From: Litoditis marina
Taxonomy: Eukaryota > Nematoda > Chromadorea > Rhabditida > Rhabditidae
Length of the DNA: 64,000 bases
NCBI GenBank assembly: GCA_964036275.1
Contig: OZ038435.1
Location: 5,146,001-5,210,000 of the forward strand
Direction: 5' to 3'
The position numbers and the translations under genes are program-made. Of the stretch, positions 33,301 to 43,837 are shown piece by piece. The notes under the pieces are model-generated. The model made no database searches, had not been told where the DNA came from, and was given only the letters and a program-made list of their open reading frames with translations. The stretch's first letter is position 1. Each line of letters begins with the position of its first letter.

Positions 33301-33382
33301 ACATATTTTTTCAGGTTGTAAAAAATGGACCTTTGGACCTGGAATGAATGTGCGCACGATTACTGTAACAGAACTGAATTAG
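24337..33382 (+). CDS. Srh-class serpentine chemoreceptor, ten exons
   Basis: Exons: 24337-24445, 24616-24710, 25123-25278, 25379-25423, 25821-25973, 28920-28988, 29336-29494, 31058-31142, 31439-31549 and 33315-33382 (TAG 33380-33382). All phases agree, giving about 347 residues, a usual srh length. Matches to the family pattern include the TM1/TM2 loop YIIV ... YKWYLLYYH, the aspartate in ILDFELS, APFVFLPFPMGYPRG, the intracellular loop SPATRRMQRKFL and the TM7 segment AHGTVSTTT ... EPYRKY. Such receptors detect chemicals in sensory cilia of worms. Coding sequence is about 1.05 kb in 9 kb. Introns contain a SINE-like unit, a 103-bp tandem array, two inverted-repeat elements and a 1.7-kb pentamer array. 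The exon 3 acceptor (TTCAAG) is the weakest splice site. Confidence 0.92.
24480..24560. repeat. fragment related to the 47-kb palindromic MITE
   Basis: CCCGGCACCTTTATCCCATC and CTGCGTCTCTCGCA resemble one arm of the palindrome at 47084-47253. It lies in intron 1 of the srh gene. Confidence 0.5.
25711..25765 (+). repeat. CACGTG-family dispersed repeat, copy 3
   Basis: GATCACGTGAAACGTGTCAA then ACACAGCAGAAATC and AAAGTGCGCGA, in srh intron 4. Confidence 0.72.
27595..27672 (+). repeat. tRNA-like (SINE-type) promoter unit
   Basis: An A box TGGCACAGTGG (27604-27614) and B box GGTTCGACTCC (27647-27657) are spaced about as in a tRNA. Acceptor and T-stem pairing do not form properly, so this is a tRNA-derived repeat rather than a tRNA gene. 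It lies in srh intron 5. Confidence 0.6.
27814..28142. repeat. 103-bp tandem repeat, three full copies plus a partial
   Basis: Units begin CACTACGTGTCCATTCAGGT at 27814, 27917, 28020 and 28123. The first three are nearly identical; the fourth diverges after about 20 bp. In srh intron 5. Confidence 0.93.
28444..28755. mobile_element. MITE with ~75-bp inverted arms
   Basis: 28444-28517 (AGTATAAAAACGAGTGTCAA onward to AACAGGTCCA) is the reverse complement of 28678-28755 with a few mismatches. A non-coding spacer lies between. In srh intron 5. Confidence 0.8.
30045..30155. repeat. ~31-bp minisatellite, block 1
   Basis: About four units of the form AGTGTGAAAAATTGTGCCCA-AAAAATTGA. Block 2 at about 30470-30600 has the same unit. 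Confidence 0.8.
30470..30600. repeat. ~31-bp minisatellite, block 2
   Basis: Three to four units matching the block at 30045-30155, with slightly different A-run lengths. Confidence 0.78.
31567..33260. repeat. 1.7-kb CGTTA pentamer array with 20-bp higher-order units
   Basis: The array is built from CGTTA and its variants TGTTA, TGGTA, CGGTA and TGCGT-type steps. The first ~100 bp are pure CGTTA. From about 32600 to 33240 the 20-bp unit CGTTACGTTACGTTATGTTA repeats almost without change. It occupies nearly all of the last srh intron (31550-33314). Long open frames across it are artefacts of the repeat. Confidence 0.97.
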
Positions 33383-34715
33383 AGGACTTTCGACAAATGC
33401 GATCTGACGCTGATTTTTCGACAACCACGAAATTATTGTGATTTCATAGTTATTCAGTGTTTTTACATTTTTGTTCTAGTTTCTGTTAGTTGTGTGTTCC
33501 TGGTTCGTAACAATGATGTTAGCTCGAAAATAACCACAAACTTTCACGAGTGTAAATCTCGATGACGTAGGAAACAGAAATAGTGGATAGGTATGCTGTA
33601 CAAAATACGAGACACCGAATTCGCGCCTTCAATCAGAATTATTTGAGCGCGGAACTACATTTTTAACTACGGTTGTTGAAAAAATTCAGAAATTATGCTG
33701 ATTTCTTTGGTTTTCCCAAAATTTCAACTGTCTTACAATCTAGGAGTCGTTGTTTCCCATGGATAGCATCCATCGGTAAAGGGGGACTGCAATGAATTTT
33801 CAAATAAGAGATCGAACTGAGACAATTCGCTATATGTACTTTTCTTACTAGAAGATACGATTCAAAGCTCTGTTTTCAAAATTTGACTTGTGTTTGCCTA
33901 TTGTCTGAAACGCAGAGGATGATTTGGAGTGGATGAATATTGATTGTGCGCACTTCTCTTACTCTCGTGCCTGTTCGGCTAACGCCGTTTGACAAATCCG
34001 GCATCCAATCCTCCCCCCCCCCCCCCTTTAAAGCGAATAAGCAAGTGTTAATCAAAAAAAAACTAAAATTGGAACCAATATCAATGCGCTTACTTGTTTA
34101 CACCAGTTTCCAACATTACGCTATACTAACTGGGCGGCTTAGAACAAAGTTGTCGAGGGGTCCTTTGAATGAACACAGCACAAAGTGGAGTTTACAGTAT
34201 AACTCCGCCTTTCTTCAAGCGACAATTATAGGGTGCCATATCATGTTCTGCAAATTGCCAATTCCGTTTTTTCAGCTCTGAGTATATAGTTAATTTCCTG
34301 AATAGTGGTGTGAAAAGTGGAAATTTTTGAGAAAATAGCTCTAACCAATCTGCGAATCCAACTTTTCATCTAAGTTGTGTAGATTTCAGCTTGAGTGATA
34401 CGTGACTCCGAAAAAAATGGTAGTACGTGACTCCGAAAATGGGCGGAGGTCGGTGGGGGTTTGATCTATCGTTTAGAAGAGTCTCGGGATATTCGCTGTA
34501 CTCTGAACTTTTGCTGTACTTTGATCTGAATTCACAAGTTTCGTACAAAAAGTGACGAGAGCAAAGTACAAACACAGCGGGAGAGGACAACATACAGTGC
34601 TAGACCGAACACCATATTTTGATCCATCTCTGTCTTCCTCGTATCACACTTTGTAGTCTGATCAACGCGAGGGTGAAAAGGTATCAGACAAATTAGTTGC
34701 ATGACTACCTATAAA
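33383..34715. other. convergent intergenic region
   Basis: Lies between the 3' ends of the srh gene (+) and the transporter gene (-). It has a homopolymer C run at about 34013-34026 and no exon-like frame. Confidence 0.55.
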
Positions 34716-34721
34716 TTTATT
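34716..34721 (-). promoter_or_regulatory. polyadenylation signal of the transporter gene
   Basis: AATAAA on the minus strand, 30 nt past the stop codon at 34751-34753. Confidence 0.6.
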
Positions 34722-34750
34722 CAACAAACATTTACCACAAACAAAACAAT

Positions 34751-37700
34751 CTAAACATCTGGTTTGCCGAAAGCGTCGATGATCTGTACCATACTCGCAT
34801 AGGTTCCGGTGGCGAATCCGACAACGGCAAACAGCATCAGACCAACGTTTCGAGCCCAAACGAAGGGGGTCAGGGCACCTCTGAAACATGTGTGTAAGGT
34901 TAACTAGATTTCAATTGTAGTTTGATCTGCGCACACAGACTATAAGTACACCTCAAAATGCACTGGGATCAAACTACAAACACAGCAGGAAAACCCGACA
35001 GCTCAAACTGAGAATGTCAGTGGACTGAAACTGAATGGTAATGATGACCACATTTGCGTTGTAGTATGATTTGCTCCACAAACTGAATTGTAATCTGTAG
35101 TTTGATCTGCAAACACAAACTATATGTACACTTGAGCTCGGAATATAGAGAGGGCGACGATTCAGCTAGAAACTGTTTAGCTACCAACCATAACTCAAGT
35201 CAGAGCTACAGCTGCCAAAACAAACGTTTACCAAAACTAGTCTATACGGTTAGAATCAGTTTGCACAGGTTTGGGGAAGAACCATTGAAACGTGATTTGA
35301 CAAGAGACATCAGCCCAAAGTGTTTCGGCTGAATGGTCGACCACTCGAATATAGGGGAATCAAACTACAAACAGGACACGGCAACATTGCCTGCCAGCGA
35401 GCAATTTGGGTACGATTCCAACTGATTGGTGCATGTGATACAGGCACATGAATCAAGATTTTATGATTTCCTAGATCCTCGACTGCGTGAACTGAATATT
35501 CAGAGTACTTCAAATACCGCGTTGTATGGATTGTAAGTTTCTACAAACCTTGAATAGTAGCACAGCAGTTCGATCATGGGTGGGAAGACGAGGGTTAGCG
35601 ACGTACCCGCCAACGAGCCCACCAACGAGATGAACAACGCCAAATGGGGAATCATTTCAGCGAGGGCGCCTGGAAACACGCGATATCACGTGATGGCACG
35701 TGATTGCACGTGATGAACACATTATAAAGCGCTCTAGAAGACGCAGTCATATGAACTGGCCATGGCTCAGTTGTAGTTTGATACACGCGATTATTCACAA
35801 ACTTCTACCCAAAAGCTTCAGGCAAAAGGCAAAAACTACCAACACATGTTCATGGCTTGCTTCGAAAATGGTGAACCAGCTATATTTCATTTATGAAAAC
35901 ACACTAAGATATGCACTTCCATAATGACTCACATGTGATCACTACTCCAGCGAACCGGGCTGCGTAGATCATTTTTTCTTGTTTCTCCGGCACAACCTGA
36001 AATTGCATTCAGTAGTTACCGGAGTATGATAGTTTTTGCAATAAAGTTAGTACGTGAACTTATGAAATGCAGTAAGGAAAATAAAGTAGTTTGTTGTGGT
36101 TAACGTTTGATTGAAAATTATGAAAAAGGAAAATGGTCAAGCTGGAAGCTGTTTGTGTAGACATTCCAGGCAAGATTGTTTCCAATGTAAAACATATCAC
36201 GTAACGCTGTACGCTAAGCAGTTTTAGTGAATGTTTAGGATATCGCATTCTTTCTCTCACTAATTGGGAACTCAGAACCCATTCTCGGAGTCATGCGGAT
36301 CACTACTATACAGGGTTACGTAGGGGAAAAACCGATTATACCTTCCTGCTAATCCATTTTTCCACTCTTTCCATTGGTACGTAAAACTGGAGAGGATAGG
36401 AGACAAGTACGCAGCCGACGAACATCACTTTGATGCATTGATAGAAACTGCAAAATTGTTTTTCAAGTTCTTGATAGTTTTTCTTTCAATTCGTTCACCC
36501 ACCTAAACCTATATAACTTCTAATCGTATTTCTGACCGCATGAATCAAATTAGGATTGAAATACAGTAGTATCAAATAACAAAAACAACACAGCGTAGTT
36601 ACCTGTACAGTCCAAGCTAGCCCGTTTTAATAGCAGTCAAAACAGTAAATATGCTTCTAGTCTGCTGTGTTTCGTTCGATACAACTTGCATCACTCTATA
36701 TGGGAGTATTTTGATGTATATGCATAATATGATTATCAAACAACAATTGGAAAGTTTCCAGCTTATAGCCACTGTTTTTGTAACCAAACTGAACTCACAC
36801 GGTCTGAGGCAGATTCAGGGTTAGCGTGTCCATCACAGCATCTCCAAATCGTAGGTAGCCAAAGAATCTGAAAAATAGTGTATTTGTGAATTTAATGAGT
36901 TTAATCGAAAACTTCTACTCCAAAATAAAGTGTATCTGTTGCAAAAGATGAACGGGTGAAAGAGACCCGTGAAAGAGAGCTATTTCTAAAAGAAATTGAA
37001 ATTTTACTGCATGGCTATTGGGCCACATGCTAGCGACAGAATTACGTTTCCCGTGTTACTACGATTTTTTCAATGTCTTCTTGAGTCATTTCAAGTTATA
37101 ACGTACCCCACAGTACAGTACATAACCAGTACCAAGATGCAAGACGTGTTGAGGACTCCATTCTTGGTGATGAAGTGAATTGGTTCGTCCATTTGGTTCT
37201 CAATCGGCAACACCTAGAACAAAACAAATTAGTTAATACAGTTCTCTTGGTTTTACGTGAACTTTCACAGCATTAATTTAACGGCGAAACTGACTCGTTT
37301 ATCCTTCAAGTATTCATTCACTGTGTTTACAGTTGTACACACGGAAAAATTGGTTGAACGCCAGCGACAAAACACGTGAAGGGACAATAGTCCTGTTATT
37401 TGGCACTCGTTTCACGTGACTATGTTGTTGTAAGGTTTTACTGGTTTTGTGCTATTCATTTACGTTTGTCTCAATTAGTTTTTTTTCAGTACTTACCACG
37501 GCGACTCCTTCGAATGCGAACATGACGGTCCCGAAGAAGAGGGGCAGGTTTCTGATGTCTCCCACGGCGGGCAGCGAGGAGCTGTGGCTCCTATAAAAGA
37601 ACCTCTCAATGCAAACAAACTAATTGTGTTTATTCATTGTTGTTATCTTTTAGAAGACATTTGGAAGTTGAACGAGAGAGAAACAAAGAAAAAAAACAAT

Positions 37701-40700
37701 GCTAAAGTGCACTATGTTTGTTCAGACGAACTTTTGGAAACAAAATCATGTTCATTCCACTCACTCGTAACTGAAAAGTTGTTGGAGAAGAATGGAGAGT
37801 GCGATCAGGTAGACCACATTTGCTGCTGCAGCCAGGGGTGCGAGAGCCTGAACAGAAAAACATTCAGATGAAATTACTTCTTCAAAAGGACAGTTGCGTT
37901 GCCAAGAACAAATACAAGTGTGACTCAGAACAAAACGCGGTGATTACCGCTGGTAGTTAATGGCTTTCAAAGAAGAAACACCAGACATTGATCGAAACAT
38001 TGAGATAGATTCAGCTAAACTGAATAAATTGTTTTTCAAGAACCAAATGGAGAAACATTTTTACTTTGATTTGTAAGTTACAATGCCCAATGAATATTTG
38101 TCTACGTGCGAGTTATGGATGGTTTTCCAAACGTCCGTACATCTGGTGATCCATACACTCACTACAAAACTGCGTGTATACTGTAGAAGTCAACGTATCT
38201 TTGATGAAGACCATACCTTGAGCTCTCTAATGGTACAGAGACAGAGAATCGGGACGAGCAGCATGGCGATCCAGCCCGCCTGCGAGATGTGGATGTTCGA
38301 GGTTTGGTCGAAGAACTAGAAATAAAGATATTTATCTAGATCCATTTTCTTGATCAACTTCCAATCTTGTCTATATGTCATGCTTACACTTGCGTAATTA
38401 TTAATCCCCATCAACGAGATCCTATTCCGATATTCACACAGAGAATATTTACAAGCAATGGAAATTTTCCACTTTTGCATTTAGATTGTTACAATACGAC
38501 AATTATCTCGCCGGAAAACACTGAAACACTGAGCAATGAGTTTATTATAGGACATGTGAAAACACGTCTTACTTGGGTTCATTAATACCTGACAAAAATG
38601 TTTACTTGCCGCAAGAATAGCTCGATGCCTCAATACTGATGGAATTATGAAAAAGTGTTAAGTATATTTCAATAGGTAGTATTACTGTAGGAAATGACCA
38701 GATCATTGTTGCAGTTTGATTTCGAGACACCGCAATGATCACGAATTTTCAACAAAAATCCACGGGATTAAACTACAAACCCATGCGGGAAGCGGGGAAA
38801 TACACCGTATAGACCTAATTTTTCTGTGATAAACTTACTTGCTTGAGGTTGTCCGCCATAAACACAAAGTAGACACAGCAGAAGCCGAACTGGGCGATGA
38901 ACATGTTGACATTGACTGCTTGTCTGTAAATCACACTTTTATTGATATGCCTTGTACTTGTTCAACTTATGTTTCAACGTTTTACATGACCATTTTCTTC
39001 AATCATTAGAAACGTTGTTAGTGTGACAGCATGATTTGGTCGAGTTAGTAGAAGCTTAAAGAGACTTCGTGAGTTATAGAGAGTCGTGATACTTCAATTG
39101 AACAGTACATGTTCATTCGTTCGCCGTAAATTGGAAGAAAGGTGTTTGCATGCAGCGAAACCAAAAAAAATCTTGTTTGAAACTTGTTGTCTAACTTCCA
39201 GAAATATCCGTGATCTCTTATCCAATGAGGTCCAAGTTCGACTGCTGACCGCATCACATTGGCATAGTCCAAGCGTTGCTGCGATTTTCTGTAAAAAAAA
39301 TACTATAATTTTCCATTCTCTAAGTTCCTCGAAATCGTCGTGAATCGGGGTAGAAATAGTTCTGAGTAAAATTCTCCAGTGAGCACGTCGATTCATAAAT
39401 TACCATCAAAAATCCTTGTGAAACAAAGTGTTTTTGTTTCATTTCAGGATAACACCAAGTTTTTGTTCACAATTCACATTGTTCACAATGTTCCTCGAAC
39501 TTTTAACTATTTTTCTACTCTCACTCTGAACAACTTTAAAAACTCACAAATATCCAATGTAGTGTTGTGAATGGACCAACTGCCGGGTGCAGTAGATGCA
39601 AATCGAACAAATCAGAACCAACAAAATGAGACCGAGCTGAAATTAAAATATGGTGACGAAATTCGTCAAACACGCACAAAACAGCCCAAAAATAAAATTT
39701 GGATTTTTTACAAATTTCAAACAAGACAAAGTTCACCATGACATGGCGCGCACGATTTGACCATGGTAGTAGCATATTTATGTCATAAACAGAACAAATC
39801 CTATTACTGAATTTGAAGACTTTCACGTCGTTTTAGTTCATTTTCGGTTTTGAAGATGATCAAAAATAACTGCAACCCTAGAGAAATAGAACCACTGACC
39901 CATAGTCCCGAGTGTTTGAAGGCGAGCGGCAAAGACAGCATTCCGGTACCCATCATCACCTGAACGAAAGAAACCCTTGAAATCAGATTCTGAGAATTTT
40001 TTGAGCGCAGAGGGTTGTCATTATGCAGAAATCATTCTTCAAATGTGATTTATCATCGGAAACGATTGTTATAGCTTGAAACTTATAGTCGTCGCCAACA
40101 GAAAGGCGGGAGGGTACTGTATATCTTACTTTCCGCTGTGTACGCACACATGTCTTCGATTCCAAAGCTTGATGGATATGTGCACTAATAGCGCAGTGGT
40201 TAGCGCCCTGCTACGAATGTTTTGCTCGCAGGTTCGATTCCGGCGAGAGACAGACATTTATAAGTTTGGCACGCACTGTAGCCTATCTCCGAGTATAATA
40301 GTTGAAAGATTTGATCTGTCATCAGCAGTTTCTATTCACCAACAAATATTTGTTGTAGTTTGATCAATACTTCGGCAGGTTCCTGTTATCATAACTGTTA
40401 CTCAACAAGATCAAACTAGAAACACAGCAGAACAGGTGAACCTGCACAGTTTCGGCATGTGTCTGCGAGACCTACCGATTGATGGAAGCCAAATTCTGAC
40501 TTTCTTTAAAGTGATTTTTTTCATTCCTGTTAAGACACAACATAATCCCACTTCCCAAGCACTGCAAAACTTCAACTTCGTTTAAATTGTTCTCCAACAT
40601 TATTTGAAACAAGGAATCAGAATCGAATGCGGTTGCTAACGTTTTCGATGATATGTACGTGATTAAGCCGGGCTGAAAATCTAATAATCATACTGTACGA

Positions 40701-41202
40701 GTCTCACTATGAATTAAAACACTATAGTTTCCATGAAGATCACGTACTTTGATCATGTGTACGAGTGCCTGATCCGGGGAAATCGATCCACGCTCCTTGA
40801 TTCTCGGAGCGAACAGCTCGTGCATCGGTGGCGACCTAAAAGTAGGACGATTATGTGCTCCAATCTCGGCGCGTCAGTCCTTTAAACTGCAATTGAAAAA
40901 TGTATTGCAGTTTAAAGGACTGAAACGTTGAGATTGGAGCACATAATTGTCCTTCTTTAAAAGAACAACCAAATCAAAATGGTCACTTCTTCGGAACCAC
41001 TTGGTTATTTGTTTTTGCGTGCAAAGAGCGTGTTTTGTTTTTGATAGAGGTATAAACTGCAAGCTAAAACGTTTTTTTTTTATTTTCTCAATCGATTTAT
41101 GAAAAACGAATAAAGAAACTTTTTTGGGTATATTTCTCAAAGATTTATTCAAGTTATTGCCAACCTGTTGCCGGGGAGTGGTAGTAACTCGTTTCCTGCC
41201 AT
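34751..41202 (-). CDS. SLC36-type proton-coupled amino-acid transporter, 15 exons
   Basis: Exons in coding order: 41202-41165, 40835-40748, 39959-39900, 39636-39548, 39288-39196, 38923-38839, 38315-38217, 37847-37765, 37590-37497, 37213-37107, 36867-36799, 36447-36342, 35996-35933, 35669-35549 and 34880-34751. Every intron is GT/AG and every phase agrees, giving about 442 residues, the usual family size. Family landmarks: RGSISPDQALVHMIK, GTGMLSLPLAFKHSG in TM1, SAVELGPHWIRDHG, FFGTVMFAFEGVAVVLPIEN, FFGYLRFGD and a C-terminal GFATGTY. The Aa_trans fold has about 11 membrane helices and moves small amino acids with protons across plasma or lysosomal membranes. Substrate is not predictable here. 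The acceptor of exon 2 abuts a MITE. Confidence 0.93.
34915..34990. repeat. TTGTAGTTTGATC-family element
   Basis: Ends TTGTAGTTTGATCTG and GGGATCAAACTACAAACACA in inverse orientation. In the last intron of the transporter gene; partial copies follow at 35097 and 35346. Confidence 0.8.
38709..38790. repeat. TTGTAGTTTGATC-family element
   Basis: TTGCAGTTTGATTTCGAGAC ... GGGATTAAACTACAAACCCA, inverted ends, in a transporter intron. Confidence 0.72.
40084..40280 (+). mobile_element. tRNA-derived SINE-like element, copy 1
   Basis: 197 bp starting TATAGTCGTCGCCAACAGAA and ending TTTGGCACGCACTG. Internal A box TAGCGCAGTGG (40189-40199) and B box GGTTCGATTCC (40231-40241) are Pol III promoter elements. 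A second, inverse copy of 196 bp lies at 48160-48355 and matches across its length. No tRNA acceptor stem forms. Confidence 0.75.
40353..40430. repeat. TTGTAGTTTGATC-family element
   Basis: TTGTAGTTTGATCAATACTT ... AGATCAAACTAGAAACACAG, inverted ends. Confidence 0.75.
40841..40956. mobile_element. TTAA-type hairpin MITE, copy 2, abutting a splice acceptor
   Basis: Ends AGTAGGACGATTATGTGCTC and GAGCACATAATTGTCCTTCT with pairing inner arms (AAACTGCAATTG / TTGCAGTTT). TTAA (40957-40960) flanks one side and TAAA (40837-40840) the other. It matches 21350-21465. On the minus strand its end reads TCCTACT followed by TTTAG, which forms the acceptor of transporter exon 2. Confidence 0.85.
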
Positions 41203-43530
41203 TGTACTGTAGGAAGAAACAGACATCCAGATCCAATCAACCCTGATTAGTATAAAGCTCACATTTAACTCGCTCTCACGGAAATGAAACAATAGAAACT
41301 CGAGAATACTGACAAAAGGTTCGAATTCATATAGAATTCCACCACAAAATAACAACATGAACGTGAAGTTTTCTGGTTAGCGCTGATCATAGTGACTTTG
41401 CAGTGGATGAACACACTCCCGTTGTAGTCTGAACTGAGAAAGACCACAGAAGAAGCCTGATATTGAACTACCACAAACAGGACAGAGTTGAACAAGATGC
41501 CCGCTTTGCCATGACTTTTTTTATAACAAAGAACACTTTCTATTACGACATGTAAGCCAAAAAGATAACAAATAGTTAATCTGATTCAATCATGAGCAGA
41601 AGATATTCAAATTTATAAATTTAACCTCACAACAAAGAAACGAAAAAGAAACATTTACAATTCATCTACACTTTAAGTTATCTAATCAAGTTAATTAGCC
41701 CCCGCTAGCATAACAGTTTGATGTTTGTTACACAGGTTGTGCTCTCAACATGAAAACTGTATTTCTCAGTAATAATTAAAACATTTGAGTTTCAATCAAA
41801 AGGAAGCAAACAACAAAGTTATTCATGTCTAGGTTATATATCAAAGGTTTCGGGGTTGTGTACAAAAACTGGTGGTTTTATGAACAGTAAGAGACTTCGT
41901 AAAGATAAGGACATGGTCAGACCCAAAATCAATGAAGACCGTACTGATACCCCCCACGAAATGTTGAGTGTGGCCCAAGTATGAATGTAGTCTTTGATCT
42001 CTGATTTTCTGGAAGGGATCTGTGATATAGTAACTTTTGAACCGTAGTGTCTTTCATTGTTGTACTTAGTACTTTTTCGATTTTTGTACAAAAAAACTAA
42101 AAACTATTACTATTACAGTTACAATACATTGAGTTGTCAAACTACACTAAAAACTCACACGAATCCTGAAATTTACTGAAAATGTCAAAGCAATCATCAA
42201 ACTTTGCTTCTTTTACATGGAAATATTTTCGAGCAGCACGACTTCGAAACCAGTATCATATTTATTAGAAGAGGTTCAATCACAAAAAAGTGACGTTATC
42301 TCAAAATTGTATCACAACATGGAGTATAAGGCTGGAAAAGTATTGCACACACATGGAAATCACAGCTGCAGAGGCCCTCGCGTGAAATGTCTGCGTCTCT
42401 CAACTAGACACACTATTTCTCACGCGAGGACCAGAAATCATGAAAGACATTTGTAGTGAAAATTAAGGAAATAAATAGAACAACTGAGAGCTTCCGTGAA
42501 ATTAAACCTTTTTATTTTCAAAAGTTGTGAGAAATATTGATTTTACCGGAAGGTCTCAGTCGGATAGAAGAGAACGACAATTGTACTTATTATGAAATAA
42601 ATTAGTATGTATAGTATATTTACATAGAGGTCAGAAATCGATAATCGATTGCACGTGAATGGAAAGAAAACCCAAGCCCGAAAAGAAAACTAACATATTT
42701 TTACAGATAAAAATGGTGAAAAGAGTACAAGTAGTTGTTGGGTGCTAACCGTGGGTACATGTTTATTAGGCTGGAAGGTTTGGTTATGAAACGAATTTTC
42801 GAAGAATATCAGTAATTCAGAAAAGCTGAGATTCAGAAACAATTTTTTACTTCCGAAAATCAGTCTCATGAGTCCCGCAAAGAGACCACGAATAAAATGC
42901 AAATTTCCTACAAATTACAAATAATTATTATTAGGGTAATACTGTGAAACAGTGCCATCAAGGCTATTATTAGATAAGGTACGGAACTATGAGTAACACA
43001 TACTCTGTGAAAGACGTTTCCAAGCTTGAAAGACTGATGTATTTGAAATCTAGCTACAGACATTGAAGTTGCGCATGTGATCTCTCTAAGCACACACGTG
43101 AAACGTGAATAAGGCTCACGTGTTTTACGTTTTTAAATTCTTGGGCGTTTCATCCTTAGCGAATAATCGTAGACTGAATCAGTTGATTGAGGAACATGAT
43201 TACTGCCTGAGGATTGGAAGTTCTATCGGATTGAACGAATCGCAAGGCTTGTTCCTGGAAGAAGTTGACAAATGTCAAAAAAACACCCTTGCGAGAGAAA
43301 TCTGGATTGTTTTCTCCTTGTCTTATTGGACATTATCAAGTGTAACGTGATGTGTTATGAGATAGGTAACTCTACTATTGTAACACTATACACAATATAA
43401 CACTCCCAATCTCTCAGCAGTTGACCTCATCTCCAACCATAACGACATATCTAATCATAATGAACGTTATGTGATAATTATCAATAAAAGAATAGTCTAA
43501 TCAACATCTGTGTTTTCCCATTTATTGATT
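41203..43530. other. region between transporter 5' end and zinc-finger 3' end
   Basis: It should hold the transporter promoter and perhaps the final exon(s) of the zinc-finger gene, but I could not identify either with confidence. A short inverted pair CCCTCGCGTGA / TCACGCGAGG lies near 42375-42430. Confidence 0.45.
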
Positions 43531-43740
43531 GATTTCTGACCTGACAAACCAATAGTCTCCGCTGCACGTTAATTTGCATGAGCCATGAGTTATTTACACG
43601 AGAAACCTCTAATCGGTGTCTTTCCGCTTTCAATGATTGATATCAAATAATAATATGTTATATAACATTATTGTAAAGTGCTATGAATTGTATTGATTTC
43701 TGACCTGGCAGTCGAGTAGTGTCTGCTGCAAGTGAGTTTG
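43531..43740 (-). repeat. two degenerate copies of an exon end plus donor
   Basis: Minus strand around 43575-43551 and 43725-43701 reads the equivalents of QRRLLVCQ and QQTLLDCQ followed by GTCAG. They repeat the end of the exon at 43838 (QRRLLDCQ then GTAAAC). Each copy is followed on the minus strand by similar AT-rich intron sequence. Confidence 0.72.
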
Positions 43741-43837
43741 CGTGAGTCATGATCTCGCTACAGATGAACCATCTCTATATATGCTCATCCTCATATCATC
43801 GATTTCTCCTGCCCTCTATTATCGATTGATTGTTTAC

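Noticed and set aside
31670..33321. Three overlapping plus-strand ORFs of 520-536 codons
   Set aside because: They are produced by the stop-free CGTTA pentamer; no amino-acid diversity, and the region is an intron of the srh gene.
39094..39396. 100-codon minus-strand ORF overlapping a transporter exon
   Set aside because: It is an alternative frame of the exon at 39288-39196; the phase-consistent transporter frame explains the region.
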